NCBI RefSeq assembly: GCF_002150505.1 | Contig: NZ_MSSV01000009.1 | Coordinates: forward strand, 62,001-126,000 | DNA: 64,000 nt | Origin: Algoriphagus ratkowskyi | GTDB taxonomy: Bacteria > Bacteroidota > Bacteroidia > Cytophagales > Cyclobacteriaceae | Direction of reading: 5' to 3' | Shown: piece by piece, positions 24,638 through 33,969 of the stretch | Layout of the letters: each line of letters starts with the position of its first letter | Position numbering within the stretch: the stretch's first letter is position 1 | The notes under the pieces: model-generated | Told to the model about the DNA's origin: nothing | Databases searched by the model: none | What the model saw: only the letters and a program-made list of their open reading frames with translations | Made by a program: the position numbers and the translations under genes

Positions 24638-24958
24638 TTGATTTTCAGCAAAGCCACATATAGTCTCATTGCATTCGGGTTCTTAGTCATTCTAACTTCC
24701 CTTCTAGTGGTGCCTTCTATAATCGTGTCAGCTATAGATGAAGAAGCGGATATTTCTATGGTTTATTCTTTTGCGGAAGAAGAGACTAAAGAACATGAAA
24801 TCAAGATCTCCGCAAGTTTGGATGAATACACCTCTACAAGCGGCTATTTGCACGAAAGAGTATTCTCCAAATTAATTTCAGCCAAATATCACACAGTCGT
24901 ATTTTCGACGATCCTATATCACCCCGGAATTATCGTTCCTCCCCCTGAGTTTTCCTGA
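24638..24958 (+). CDS. Hypothetical membrane-anchored protein, 106 aa
   Basis: A TTG start at 24638 gives one N-terminal helix (YSLIAFGFLVILTSLLVVPS) and a ~75-residue acidic extracytoplasmic part (EEADISMVYSFAEEETKEHE) ending GIIVPPPEFS. No family recognised. It lies 107 bp upstream of the SulP gene in the same direction and may belong to the same transcript. The start codon choice is uncertain, as no nearby ATG gives the helix. Confidence 0.6.
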   Translation: MIFSKATYSLIAFGFLVILTSLLVVPSIIVSAIDEEADISMVYSFAEEETKEHEIKISASLDEYTSTSGYLHERVFSKLISAKYHTVVFSTILYHPGIIVPPPEFS

Positions 24959-25065
24959 TTTTTTCTTTGACCATGACACCTTTTGCTGTTCTTGGTCAAC
25001 CACCTTATCGCATAGGTAAAATCTAATTTTACCACAGCAGGAATTTTAACTCATAATTAAATTAC

Positions 25066-26670
25066 ATGAAAAGTAATAATCTATTTGCGCATCTGAAATC
25101 AGATGTTGCATCAGGTTTGGTAGTATTTCTAGTAGCACTCCCTTTATGTTTAGGAATAGCTTTGGCCTCTGGGGCACCGTTATTTGCAGGAATTATTTCA
25201 GGAATCATTGGAGGCATAGTGGTGGGATTTTTAAGCCAATCTCACATAAGTGTTTCCGGGCCAGCCGCTGGATTAACAGCACTCGTATTTGTGGCTATAG
25301 CGGATCTTGGCTATGAAGCATTTTTAGTAGCTGTTGTTTTAGCAGGAGCGATGCAATTTGTTCTTGGTCTGTTAAAAGCAGGAACAATATCTAATTACTT
25401 TCCTTCGAGTGTTATTGAAGGGATGCTTGCTGGTATTGGGATAATTATTCTTATTCAGCAAATCCCATTGGCCTTGGGTTCAGATGTGGAAGTCAGTACA
25501 GGTTTCGGAGTATTTGCAGATTTGTTTGCTGCCTTTCAAGACATCAAACCAGGCATCTTAGTGATCACTGCCGCTTCCCTAGCTGTGCTCATAATCTGGG
25601 ATAAAGTCCCAGCTTTGAAGAAGCTGAAATTAGTTCCGGGAGCATTGGTAGCCGTGTCTATTGGAATATTGATCAATGGGATATTTATATTGACTGATAG
25701 TCCATTGGTAGTCACTTCCGAATACTTAGTAAGCCTGCCCGTGCCCACTAGTTTCGAAGAATTCAAAAGCATTTTCGCAATTCCATCTTATAGTGCCATA
25801 CTTAATCCAGGCGTGTGGGTAGTAGCTATCACCATAACTATTGTTGCTTCGATAGAAACACTACTATGCATAGAAGCAACAGAAAGACTGGATTCATTGA
25901 AGCGATTTGTCAATACAAACGTGGAATTAAAAGCTCAAGGAATAGGTAATATAATCAGTGGAGTTTTAGGAGGATTGCCAATGACATCTGTAGTAGTGAG
26001 ATCTTCTGCGAATGCGAGTGCAGGAGCAAAAACGAAAATGTCTGCCATCGTCCATGGTTTACTCCTCCTTATAAGCGTGCTAAGTATCCCAACTATTCTA
26101 AATATGATTCCAATGGCTACGCTTGCTGCAATTTTGCTCCTTATAGGTTACAAATTGGCAAATCCTGCATCTGTGAAGCATTTCTGGAAGCGGGGGAAAT
26201 ATCAGTTTATTCCCTTCATTGTTACAGTACTAGCGGTGGTTTTCTTAGGCTTGCTAAATGGCGTGGCATTAGGTATGATAATGAGTATAATTTTCATCCT
26301 TAGAGGTAATATTAAAAAAGCATACTTTTTCAGAAAGGAAGAATATTTAAGCGGGGATGTAATTCATGTGGACTTGGCACAGGAAGTTTCTTTCCTCAAC
26401 AAGGCAGCTATAAAGCTGACTCTCTATAAACTTCCTAATAACTCGAAGGTCATTATTGACGCATCAGATACCGTATATATAGCACAGGATGTGTTGGATT
26501 TAATTAACGAATTTAAGATGGTAAATGCTGAAGAAAAAGGTATTGACCTTGTGCTCGTAGGCTTCAAGAAAGCTTATAGACTTGAAAATGATATTGACTC
26601 AAATAATAAAGTCTACATGGAAAAGCGCGTATTGAAAGAAGAAAAGTTCAGCGAATTATTCCAAGACTAA
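25066..26670 (+). CDS. SulP-family anion transporter, probable bicarbonate importer
   Basis: 534 aa. About ten to twelve membrane helices with SulP signatures: FLVALPLCLGIALASGAPLF, HISVSGPAAGLTALVF, GMLAGIGIIILIQQ. The C-terminal ~120 residues form a cytoplasmic STAS-like domain (SKVIIDASDTVYIAQDVLDL). SulP proteins carry sulfate, bicarbonate or other anions. The carbonic anhydrase gene starts only 30 bp downstream, which points to bicarbonate (inference from context, as in known SulP-CA pairs). Complete. Confidence 0.92.
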   Translation: MKSNNLFAHLKSDVASGLVVFLVALPLCLGIALASGAPLFAGIISGIIGGIVVGFLSQSHISVSGPAAGLTALVFVAIADLGYEAFLVAVVLAGAMQFVLGLLKAGTISNYFPSSVIEGMLAGIGIIILIQQIPLALGSDVEVSTGFGVFADLFAAFQDIKPGILVITAASLAVLIIWDKVPALKKLKLVPGALVAVSIGILINGIFILTDSPLVVTSEYLVSLPVPTSFEEFKSIFAIPSYSAILNPGVWVVAITITIVASIETLLCIEATERLDSLKRFVNTNVELKAQGIGNIISGVLGGLPMTSVVVRSSANASAGAKTKMSAIVHGLLLLISVLSIPTILNMIPMATLAAILLLIGYKLANPASVKHFWKRGKYQFIPFIVTVLAVVFLGLLNGVALGMIMSIIFILRGNIKKAYFFRKEEYLSGDVIHVDLAQEVSFLNKAAIKLTLYKLPNNSKVIIDASDTVYIAQDVLDLINEFKMVNAEEKGIDLVLVGFKKAYRLENDIDSNNKVYMEKRVLKEEKFSELFQD

Positions 26671-26700
26671 TTTATCTCCCCACAATTTAACACTAATAAA

Positions 26701-27351
26701 ATGAGAGCACATACAGCAGAAACTCAGGCATCAATCACTCCAGCTAAGGCATTAGCTATACTAAAAGAAGGCAATCAAAGATTCGTCAACAATCTGAAAA
26801 TCAACAGAAATCTACTTGAGCAAGTGAATGAGACCAAAGACGGTCAATTTCCCTTCGCTGTAGTATTGAGTTGTATAGACAGCAGAACCTCAGCTGAATT
26901 GATTTTTGATCAGGGTCTAGGAGATATTTTCAGTATTAGAATTGCTGGGAATATTATTAATGAAGACATTTTAGGCAGCATGGAGTTTGCATGTAAATTA
27001 GCTGGATCAAAATTAATCGTGGTCCTTGGTCACAGTAAATGCGGAGCTATTAAAGGCGCTTGCGCAGGAGTAAAGATCGGGAACTTGACAGGTTTACTGG
27101 AAAAAGTTAATCCAGCTATACAAGATGTCAAAGATGAAATGCCAGATACAGATCCTATGGATCCAGAATTTATAAATGCAGTGGAAAAACAAAATGTGAT
27201 TTGCATGATGGACACTATTATTAAACAGAGCCCCGTCCTTAAAGAACTTTATGAAAGCGGAGAAATCGGGATGATTGGGAGCTATTACGACGTAGAAACA
27301 GGTGACGTAAGTTTTATGAAAGCCAGCATAGAGGAACCAATTGCGCATTAA
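26701..27351 (+). CDS. Beta-class carbonic anhydrase
   Basis: 216 aa. Interconverts CO2 and bicarbonate using zinc. The zinc ligands and catalytic dyad are all visible: Cys58, Asp60 and Arg62 in LSCIDSRTSAE, His111 and Cys114 in VLGHSKCGAIKGA. Length is normal for clade with a single domain and no signal peptide, so cytoplasmic. It is 30 bp behind the SulP gene and probably shares its transcript, converting imported bicarbonate for carboxylation reactions. Confidence 0.95.
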   Translation: MRAHTAETQASITPAKALAILKEGNQRFVNNLKINRNLLEQVNETKDGQFPFAVVLSCIDSRTSAELIFDQGLGDIFSIRIAGNIINEDILGSMEFACKLAGSKLIVVLGHSKCGAIKGACAGVKIGNLTGLLEKVNPAIQDVKDEMPDTDPMDPEFINAVEKQNVICMMDTIIKQSPVLKELYESGEIGMIGSYYDVETGDVSFMKASIEEPIAH

Positions 27352-27517
27352 AGCTTAGGTATTTCCCGAGAGCTTTGCATTTCCTGTAAAAATGGGATTT
27401 GGAGTTCAAGTCCAGCAGTACTCGTTTTAAGAAGGGACAAAGGTGATTTCTTAAGATGAATGCCAAGATGATAAGTTGTCTGAGTTCGTACGAATTCATA
27501 TTTTAAACTTTTGGATT

Positions 27518-27576
27518 AAGCAGTTTTAGCGGAATTATGTGAGAGATCATTTAATGCTGCATAAAACTGCTTTTTC
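27518..27576 (+). terminator. Hairpin downstream of the carbonic anhydrase gene
   Basis: AAGCAGTTTTA (27518-27528) pairs with TAAAACTGCTT (27562-27572) followed by T-rich sequence. The loop of 33 bases is long, and the hairpin is 167 bp after the stop codon. No gene lies in 27352-27818. Confidence 0.5.
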
Positions 27577-27818
27577 ATTTTCTATCTCTGAGAGTAGAAC
27601 AGGCATTGAAGTCTGTAAATAGAAATCCTATTCTAATCGATTTTTTATTGAAAATAGACGGAGGTAGTGTGATTTAGCTATTCCATATTTCTAAAGGTTA
27701 GACTTGGTTTTAGTAGCTGAGTTTTTACTAGAACAATAATTGTAGAGTTGACTGCAGAAGCAAGAGCTAAATTAAGTTTGGTTTATATATTGCAGCGGCC
27801 CATCTATCTAACGATTAT

Positions 27819-29090
27819 ATGAAAAATAGAATTGGAACAATCTCATTGGCTGTCGCCCTAATCGGGTTGGTATTTTTTGAACTGATGTTACGCGGAGGAC
27901 ATCTGTCGCATCAAGGCTGGAAAGTAGTACTGGCAGGTTTTGAAGCAGCAGCAATTGGAGGATTTGCAGATTGGTTTGCAGTAAGTGCCTTGTTCCGCGA
28001 GATACCCATCCCCTATTTCAAAAGACATACAAATATCATTGCTAAAAACAGAGATAAACTGACCGAAGGCATAGTGGATTTGGTCACGAACCAATGGCTA
28101 TCTCCAGTTGTCATTTCGGAAAAAATCAGTGAGATAAACCCAACCCATACTATTATATCCTTTCTGAAAAAGCCCCACAACCAGCAGAAAACTATTGCTG
28201 TGGTGAAGAGAATAGTAGTGAAGTTGGCCGACGAAGTCGACAATCCTAAAATGGCTTCTGCACTAAAATCTATCCTTAACGAACAGATCCACGAGCTGGA
28301 CCTAACCTCTACCTTAGCAAAATGGCTGGAGAAATCTATTAAAAACGGTGATCATCATCAGCTGTGGGAACTGGTGATTGAAGCAAGTTCCACTGCGATA
28401 AGCAGCCCTGACACTAGAAAACTTTTGCTAAGCAAACTGGAATATGCAGCCGCTGAGTATGGACATAAAAGCTTAGTAAAAAGATTAACGATTTCCATTG
28501 GCAAATCTGTCGGAGGAATTGATCTCGATGTACTTGCTGAAGAACTTCTCCGAAATGCGGAGGAATTTTTAACTGAGGCCAAGGCAAATCCTACTCATCC
28601 GATTCGCTCCAAATTTGACGAATGGATGCTGGATTTTGCGCAGAAAGTAGCTTCTGGAGATGGAGACAGTAGAAAAATGATAGCTGATTTCATTCAAGGA
28701 TTAACGCAACATTCCGATGCAGAAAAGATCATTCAGAACCTGCTGACAGGATTTAAAGAAACTATAAGGCAGCAATTGAAACATGATGAGACTCCGCTTA
28801 TGCAATTTGTAATTTCTAAATTGAACAAGGTGATTCTCGAGATGGAAACCGATCTAGAAGTACAAAACAAAATCAATCATTGGATAAAGGATACTGTCTC
28901 TCAGCTGATCACTCAGTTTCATGGGGAGATCGGAAATATGGTCCGAAATAGCCTCAGCAAACTAGATAACGAGGAGTTAGTCGCTCAGATTGAAGACAAA
29001 GTTGGAAGTGATTTGCAATATATTAGACTCAATGGAGCTGTGGTCGGTGGGTTAGTCGGGATAATCATTGCTTTGATTAGGTTGATTTAA
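27819..29090 (+). CDS. DUF445-family membrane protein
   Basis: 423 aa. Hydrophobic helices at both ends (IGTISLAVALIGLVFFELML at the N-terminus, NGAVVGGLVGIIIALIRLI at the C-terminus) enclose a long helical soluble region. The diagnostic segment is GGFADWFAVSALFREIPIPY (residues ~47-66), which places it in DUF445 (YjiN type). The function of the family is unknown. Single gene. Confidence 0.9.
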   Translation: MKNRIGTISLAVALIGLVFFELMLRGGHLSHQGWKVVLAGFEAAAIGGFADWFAVSALFREIPIPYFKRHTNIIAKNRDKLTEGIVDLVTNQWLSPVVISEKISEINPTHTIISFLKKPHNQQKTIAVVKRIVVKLADEVDNPKMASALKSILNEQIHELDLTSTLAKWLEKSIKNGDHHQLWELVIEASSTAISSPDTRKLLLSKLEYAAAEYGHKSLVKRLTISIGKSVGGIDLDVLAEELLRNAEEFLTEAKANPTHPIRSKFDEWMLDFAQKVASGDGDSRKMIADFIQGLTQHSDAEKIIQNLLTGFKETIRQQLKHDETPLMQFVISKLNKVILEMETDLEVQNKINHWIKDTVSQLITQFHGEIGNMVRNSLSKLDNEELVAQIEDKVGSDLQYIRLNGAVVGGLVGIIIALIRLI

Positions 29091-29285
29091 TGAAAACTCC
29101 GGTCTTACTTACACTTATTATACTTAGAATTAAAATGGCCTGAGGGGACAGAAGTCACGATAAAAGTTCATCATCCATCTCTGTTCAAATTCAAAACAAC
29201 TGACAAAACAAATCTCCCGCTTCCATGTTTTATTGGTTTAAAACACTTTTTAAGTTTTAAGTATTACAGCAAAAAGTAGAAATGA

Positions 29286-29747
29286 ATGGGAGTTTACCAA
29301 TTTAAGCGAGAACAGACTTTTAATCAGCCGATAGAGAGACTTTGGGACTTTATCTCGGATCCGAAAAATCTAAAGAAAATAACACCTACATACATGGGGT
29401 TTGATATCACATCAGAGAATCTTCCTGATGATATCTATGAAGGAATGATAATTAGCTATAAAGTTTCTCCGCTCCTTGGAATTAAAACCACCTGGATCAC
29501 TGAGATTACGCACATACAACACCAAAAATATTTCGTAGACGAGCAACGTGTCGGTCCATACAAACTTTGGCATCATCAACATTTTTTGGAATCTACTCCC
29601 CAGGGAACTGTCATGTCAGACATTGTCACTTACCAACCTCCATTTGGGATTTTGGGAAGTCTTGCAAATTCTATCCTGATTAAAAAAAAGCTAGAAGAAA
29701 TCTTTGATCACCGTTTTAAGATAATGGCACAACTTTTTGGTAATTAA
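29286..29747 (+). CDS. SRPBCC-family ligand-binding-like protein (COG4276)
   Basis: 153 aa, single START/SRPBCC fold: FNQPIERLWDFISDPKNLKK at the start, then TPTYMGFDITSE, KTTWITEITHIQ and VGPYKLWHHQHFLE. This group is sometimes labelled a cell-division inhibitor, a name with little support. Ligand unknown. Cytoplasmic, no obvious operon partner. Confidence 0.85.
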   Translation: MGVYQFKREQTFNQPIERLWDFISDPKNLKKITPTYMGFDITSENLPDDIYEGMIISYKVSPLLGIKTTWITEITHIQHQKYFVDEQRVGPYKLWHHQHFLESTPQGTVMSDIVTYQPPFGILGSLANSILIKKKLEEIFDHRFKIMAQLFGN

Positions 29748-29891
29748 GTCTAGAACCTAGGAAGAGTGACTTAGGAATTCATCAGATTTTATTGCCTTTA
29801 CTACTTTCTTAATGTTTGTATCATAGAGAACATTTTCGAGAAAAACAGTTTTTAAGGCCATATTTCACTGAAAGAGATAAATACGCAAAAA

Positions 29892-31319
29892 ATGATACTG
29901 GATATTCTATTTATTAATGATGTTCACGGATACATCGCTCCGCATAGCGAATTATTTTACGATGAAAACGGCGAATACGTAGCAGAAGCTGGCGGTTACG
30001 CTCGTCTTTATACTAAAGTAGAAGAAATCAAAAAAAATAATCCAAACACCTTATTGTTTGACGGTGGAGACACTTTCCATGGAACTAAACCTATTGTGGA
30101 TACTAAAGGTCAATCCTTAATTCCGATTCTGAATAAAATGGGGTTCGATGCAATGACGAGCCATTGGGACTTTGCTTACGGTCCAGAACACCTAAAAAAT
30201 CTGACTAGCCAATTAAATTACCCTCATTTAGCCTGTAATATTTTTAACCAAAATGGGGAATTGTTTACTTCAGCTTCGAAAATTTATGAAGTAGAAGATG
30301 TGAAAATAGGAGTAATAGGAGTTGCTGCATTCATCGTAGATAAGGTAATGCCTTCCTCCTTTGCTGGTGAATTGAGCTTCACCAATGGAATAAAAGAGGT
30401 GAATGAAGAAATCAAAAAACTCAATAAAGAAGGGGCGGATTTGATTGTATTGCTTTCACATAATGGATTGCCCCAAGACATGGAACTTTTGAAAAAAATA
30501 GATGGAATTGATATTTGTTTGAGTGCACATACTCATAATCGCATATATACTCCCTTAAAAGTAAATGGGGCTTTGGTCATACAATGTGGATGTCATGGAT
30601 CTTTCTTAGGAAAAATGAAGCTAGATATCCAAGATGGAAGTATACAATCACATCAATATGAACTCATTACGATTGACAACAAAATTGAAGAAAATGCAGA
30701 AATGAAAGCATTGGTAGACAGTGCACTAGAAAATTTTGCGGAAATTTCTAAGAACTACGTAGGTAAGACGACCCAACTATTACATAGATACACTACTGTA
30801 AATGCCAATTTAGATGAATTGATGCACCAAGGAGCATGCTTTGTCACCAATACTGATATATGTTTTTCAAACGGCTGGAGGTATGGCGCACCTATCGCAG
30901 AAGGTTTCATTACAGAGAATGATCTATATAATATGGCTCCTATGAATCCTCCAATTTCAGTGGTAGAATTAACTGGTAGGGAGATTAAAGAAATGTTGGA
31001 GGAAAATCTGTCACGCACATTTGCTTGCGATCCTATGAAACAGATGGGAGGATATGCAAAGCGTATTTTTGGGCTTCATCTAAATATAAGAATTGAAAAT
31101 CCTGATGGAGAAAAAATTCAGGAGCTTTTTTATAAAGGAGATCATTTAGAGATGGACGAAACCTATAAAACAAGCTTCATAACAGTTCAAGGAGTTCCTT
31201 CAAAATATGGAAAAAACAGAAAAGAGTCAGAATTCAAATTGATTGAATCCATAAAGATGTATTTGGAAAAGCATTCCCCATTTTCACCATTGAAGAATCC
31301 GACCTATAGATTGGTGTAA
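29892..31319 (+). CDS. 5'-nucleotidase-family metallophosphoesterase
   Basis: 475 aa. Metal-binding motifs are in order: LFINDVHGYIAPH, LFDGGDTFHGT, MTSHWDFAYGP, VLLSHNGLPQD and LSAHTHNRIY. The HWxFxYG form in place of the usual GNHEFD is like that in SoxB-type members. The C-terminal 5'-nucleotidase domain follows (TNTDICFSNGWRYG; ELTGREIKEMLEENL). No signal peptide is visible, so it may be cytoplasmic, unlike most secreted members. The substrate is a phosphate ester of nucleotide or sugar type. There is no sox gene nearby, so a thiosulfate role is not supported. Confidence 0.88.
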   Translation: MILDILFINDVHGYIAPHSELFYDENGEYVAEAGGYARLYTKVEEIKKNNPNTLLFDGGDTFHGTKPIVDTKGQSLIPILNKMGFDAMTSHWDFAYGPEHLKNLTSQLNYPHLACNIFNQNGELFTSASKIYEVEDVKIGVIGVAAFIVDKVMPSSFAGELSFTNGIKEVNEEIKKLNKEGADLIVLLSHNGLPQDMELLKKIDGIDICLSAHTHNRIYTPLKVNGALVIQCGCHGSFLGKMKLDIQDGSIQSHQYELITIDNKIEENAEMKALVDSALENFAEISKNYVGKTTQLLHRYTTVNANLDELMHQGACFVTNTDICFSNGWRYGAPIAEGFITENDLYNMAPMNPPISVVELTGREIKEMLEENLSRTFACDPMKQMGGYAKRIFGLHLNIRIENPDGEKIQELFYKGDHLEMDETYKTSFITVQGVPSKYGKNRKESEFKLIESIKMYLEKHSPFSPLKNPTYRLV

Positions 31320-31469
31320 ATCCTGTATCATCCACAAGTATTCCAAAAATCGAATTTCTTAGCTGTAAAGGGTAAAATGTACAGGTTCCTGCTTATAGTT
31401 GATTTAATAGCATTTTTAAACTATCCTTCTAAAAAAAATTGCCCGATTTATAATTGTTAAGTCGAATCC

Positions 31470-31667
31470 ATGATTCCCACAGTTTACTTCGTAAATATTG
31501 GGCTACCCGAAAATTATTTTTTAATCAAAGTAATACAGATAAGTAGTGAAGTGAAAAATATGTTGGACCCTTTAATGGATTCCTACACTAAAAAAAACAC
31601 CCTTAAAAGTATTGCTATTGGAAGTAAACTGAAGATATTCGGCTGCGCTAAAATCGATGTGCAATGA
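31470..31667 (+). CDS. Possible small protein, 65 aa (weak)
   Basis: An ATG-started frame in an otherwise empty 465-bp gap. The product has no signal peptide, motif or recognised family. It could be a remnant or chance. The gap 31320-31784 shows nothing else. Confidence 0.2.
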   Translation: MIPTVYFVNIGLPENYFLIKVIQISSEVKNMLDPLMDSYTKKNTLKSIAIGSKLKIFGCAKIDVQ

Positions 31668-31784
31668 GCTGTTGACGCATACCTACCTAACAATTCATAT
31701 CGATTGAAGTAGAAAGCATACTAGTTAATCTTATCCAACAATTAGAGACTCTTATAGAGATGGACTATCAAAAAACATTATGGG

Positions 31785-32852
31785 ATGAAGTTTATTAAAA
31801 AAATTAAGAGGAAACACATCAGTTTGCCTGTAGCGATAGTTACTATTCTTTTCATTGGATATGTTGACTTTTTATCAGGAGATGAGTTTGCTTTTTCTTT
31901 TTTTTACCTTTTACCGATAGCATCTCTATCCATATCTCCAAAGACAAGTGCTTCAGCAATAATTCTATGCGCAACTTTAGCAGCAATTGAATGGTTTATC
32001 GCCGAATACTTGACACGAGATTACACCTTACTTTTTTTTCCCATTTGGAACGCTGGAGTCCGACTTGTATTCTTCATTTCTATAGGCTTACTTTTATATT
32101 ATCTCAAAGCAAATGAGAAGAAACTTAAATATTTAAATAGCCATTTGAAGTCAATAAATAATGAGAAAAATAAATTTATAGGAATAGCCGCGCACGACAT
32201 CAAAGGCCCGCTAGGCATTATTAATGCCTTTACCGAAATTTTAATTCAGGACTATAAGGAGGAGTTGAATCCTGAAATCACCGAAATTCTTAACATAATT
32301 AAAACAACGAGTAGCAATAGCATCACCGTAGTCAGAAATCTGTTGGATGTTTCAAAAATAGAAGCTGGACAACTAGTATTAAACTATAAGCTACAGGACT
32401 ACATCTCATTTATCATTAATCAAGTTCACATCAACCGAATACTAGCTAAAAATAAAGACATTGAAATTAAACTTGATTTGTCTAAAGATCAGCTATTTGT
32501 CGATTTTGATGAACATTATTTCAGTGAAGTTATAGGGAATCTGTTGTCGAATGCGATTAAATACTCGAATAGAAATACAGAAATTTTGGTAAAAGTCTCT
32601 TTATCTAACACAAATCAAGTGCTTACAGAAGTAATAGATAATGGAATAGGGATTTCGGAGTCGGAACAAAAAAGTCTTTTCAACTATTTTCAAAAAACAA
32701 GTTCCCGACCTACCGAAGGAGAAGAAAGCAGCGGATTAGGTCTCGCTATTTCTAAGCAGATCATCAGCTTGCATCATGGGCAGATTGGCGTCAAAAGTTT
32801 TAAAAACCAAGGTTCCACCTTTTTTTACACCATACCACTTATAAGGCCATAA
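31785..32852 (+). CDS. Membrane-bound sensor histidine kinase
   Basis: 355 aa. Four predicted membrane helices in the first ~108 residues (LPVAIVTILFIGYVDFLSG; ASAIILCATLAAIEWFIAEY; VRLVFFISIGLLLYYL) with very short loops, so it probably senses the membrane or small molecules. Then an HisKA box IAAHDIKGPLGIIN with His137, an N box (NLLSNAIKYSN), a G1 box (VIDNGIGISE) and a G2 box (SSGLGLAISKQII). No response regulator is adjacent, so it is an orphan unless it uses the regulator at 35184. Confidence 0.92.
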   Translation: MKFIKKIKRKHISLPVAIVTILFIGYVDFLSGDEFAFSFFYLLPIASLSISPKTSASAIILCATLAAIEWFIAEYLTRDYTLLFFPIWNAGVRLVFFISIGLLLYYLKANEKKLKYLNSHLKSINNEKNKFIGIAAHDIKGPLGIINAFTEILIQDYKEELNPEITEILNIIKTTSSNSITVVRNLLDVSKIEAGQLVLNYKLQDYISFIINQVHINRILAKNKDIEIKLDLSKDQLFVDFDEHYFSEVIGNLLSNAIKYSNRNTEILVKVSLSNTNQVLTEVIDNGIGISESEQKSLFNYFQKTSSRPTEGEESSGLGLAISKQIISLHHGQIGVKSFKNQGSTFFYTIPLIRP

Positions 32853-33148
32853 TTGGAACTTTGTCCAGATATAGTCAGATCAGCATTTAGTCTGGAGGCA
32901 TCATAGAAACAATAGTGAGTATTAACTACGCTTTCTAATTCTAATCTATGCTAAATTTACCTTACCAAACCACACTTAGCTTTATGCCCACCCTCATAAA
33001 GGTAAATTTCACCAAGAAATGAAACTCATCAAATTCTCCCAAAATAAATATTAGGCAGACTCCCCCAAACTGGCATTCTTTGATCAGACAAATTCCGAGT
33101 CCTTTTGTGAAATTTATATTATTTTTGCCAACAATTAAAAAAGATCAA

Positions 33149-33961
33149 ATGTCTGCAAAACTTCCACTCAACTCTATTTCATCTAGAAACCATGTGAAAA
33201 TTTTGGGTACAGGTTCAAAAACCATACTTTTTGCCAATGGCTTTGGTTGCGACCAAAATATGTGGCGCTTTGTCACTCCTGCATTCCAAGAAGATTTCCG
33301 AATTGTCCACTTTGACTATGTGGGTTCTGGCAAGTCTGACATTTCAGCGTATATCCCAGAACGGTACGTGACCTTGCAGGGATATGTGAAAGATGTCTTG
33401 GAAATATGTGAAGAGTTGGAGCTTCGTGATGTCATTTTCGTGGGTCATTCTGTCAGCGGAATGATTGGTCTGCTTGCAGCTATTGAGCAACCAAAGTATT
33501 TCAGCAAAATGATTATGATAGGTCCTTCTCCTTGTTACATAAATGACGGAGATTATATCGGTGGTTTTGAACGTAAAGATATTGAAGAGCTACTGGAGAT
33601 GATGGATAAGAATTACATTGGCTGGGCAAATTTCCTCGCACCTAATGTAATGGCAAATTTTGATCGGCCTCATTTGGGTGAGGAGTTGACCCAAAGCTTT
33701 TGCTCAACAGATCCAGTGATTGCCAAAAATTTTGCTGAGGCAACTTTCCTAAGTGATAATCGGGAAGATTTGAAATTTAACACCATAGAAACTTTAGTAT
33801 TGCAGTGCTCTGAAGACATGATTGCGCCTCTTGAAATTGGTGAATACTTGACTAAAACTCTACCTCATAGCTCTGTAAAGGTTATGAAAGCCTCCGGTCA
33901 CTGTCCTCATATGAGCCACCCCGATGAAGTGATAGAATTGATTAAAGAATATCTATCCTAA
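33149..33961 (+). CDS. RsbQ/KAI2-like alpha/beta hydrolase
   Basis: 270 aa from the ATG at 33149 (MSAKLPLNSISSRNHVKILG). The frame opens 23 codons earlier, but that part is unlike the family. The catalytic triad is Ser101 in VGHSVSGMIG, Asp223 and His251 in SGHCPHMSHPDE, close in position and spacing to RsbQ Ser96/Asp219/His247. Other RsbQ-like blocks are GFGCDQNMWRFV, MIGPSPCY and MMDKNYIGWANF. RsbQ activates the PAS phosphatase RsbP in Bacillus, probably by making a ligand for its PAS domain. Here a PAS-histidine-kinase gene starts 8 bp downstream, so an analogous pairing is likely. Confidence 0.92.
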   Translation: MSAKLPLNSISSRNHVKILGTGSKTILFANGFGCDQNMWRFVTPAFQEDFRIVHFDYVGSGKSDISAYIPERYVTLQGYVKDVLEICEELELRDVIFVGHSVSGMIGLLAAIEQPKYFSKMIMIGPSPCYINDGDYIGGFERKDIEELLEMMDKNYIGWANFLAPNVMANFDRPHLGEELTQSFCSTDPVIAKNFAEATFLSDNREDLKFNTIETLVLQCSEDMIAPLEIGEYLTKTLPHSSVKVMKASGHCPHMSHPDEVIELIKEYLS

Positions 33962-33969
33962 TATAGCTA

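Noticed and set aside
29892..31319. True SoxB of a thiosulfate-oxidation pathway
   Set aside because: Only one motif is SoxB-like. No sox genes are adjacent and no signal peptide is visible.
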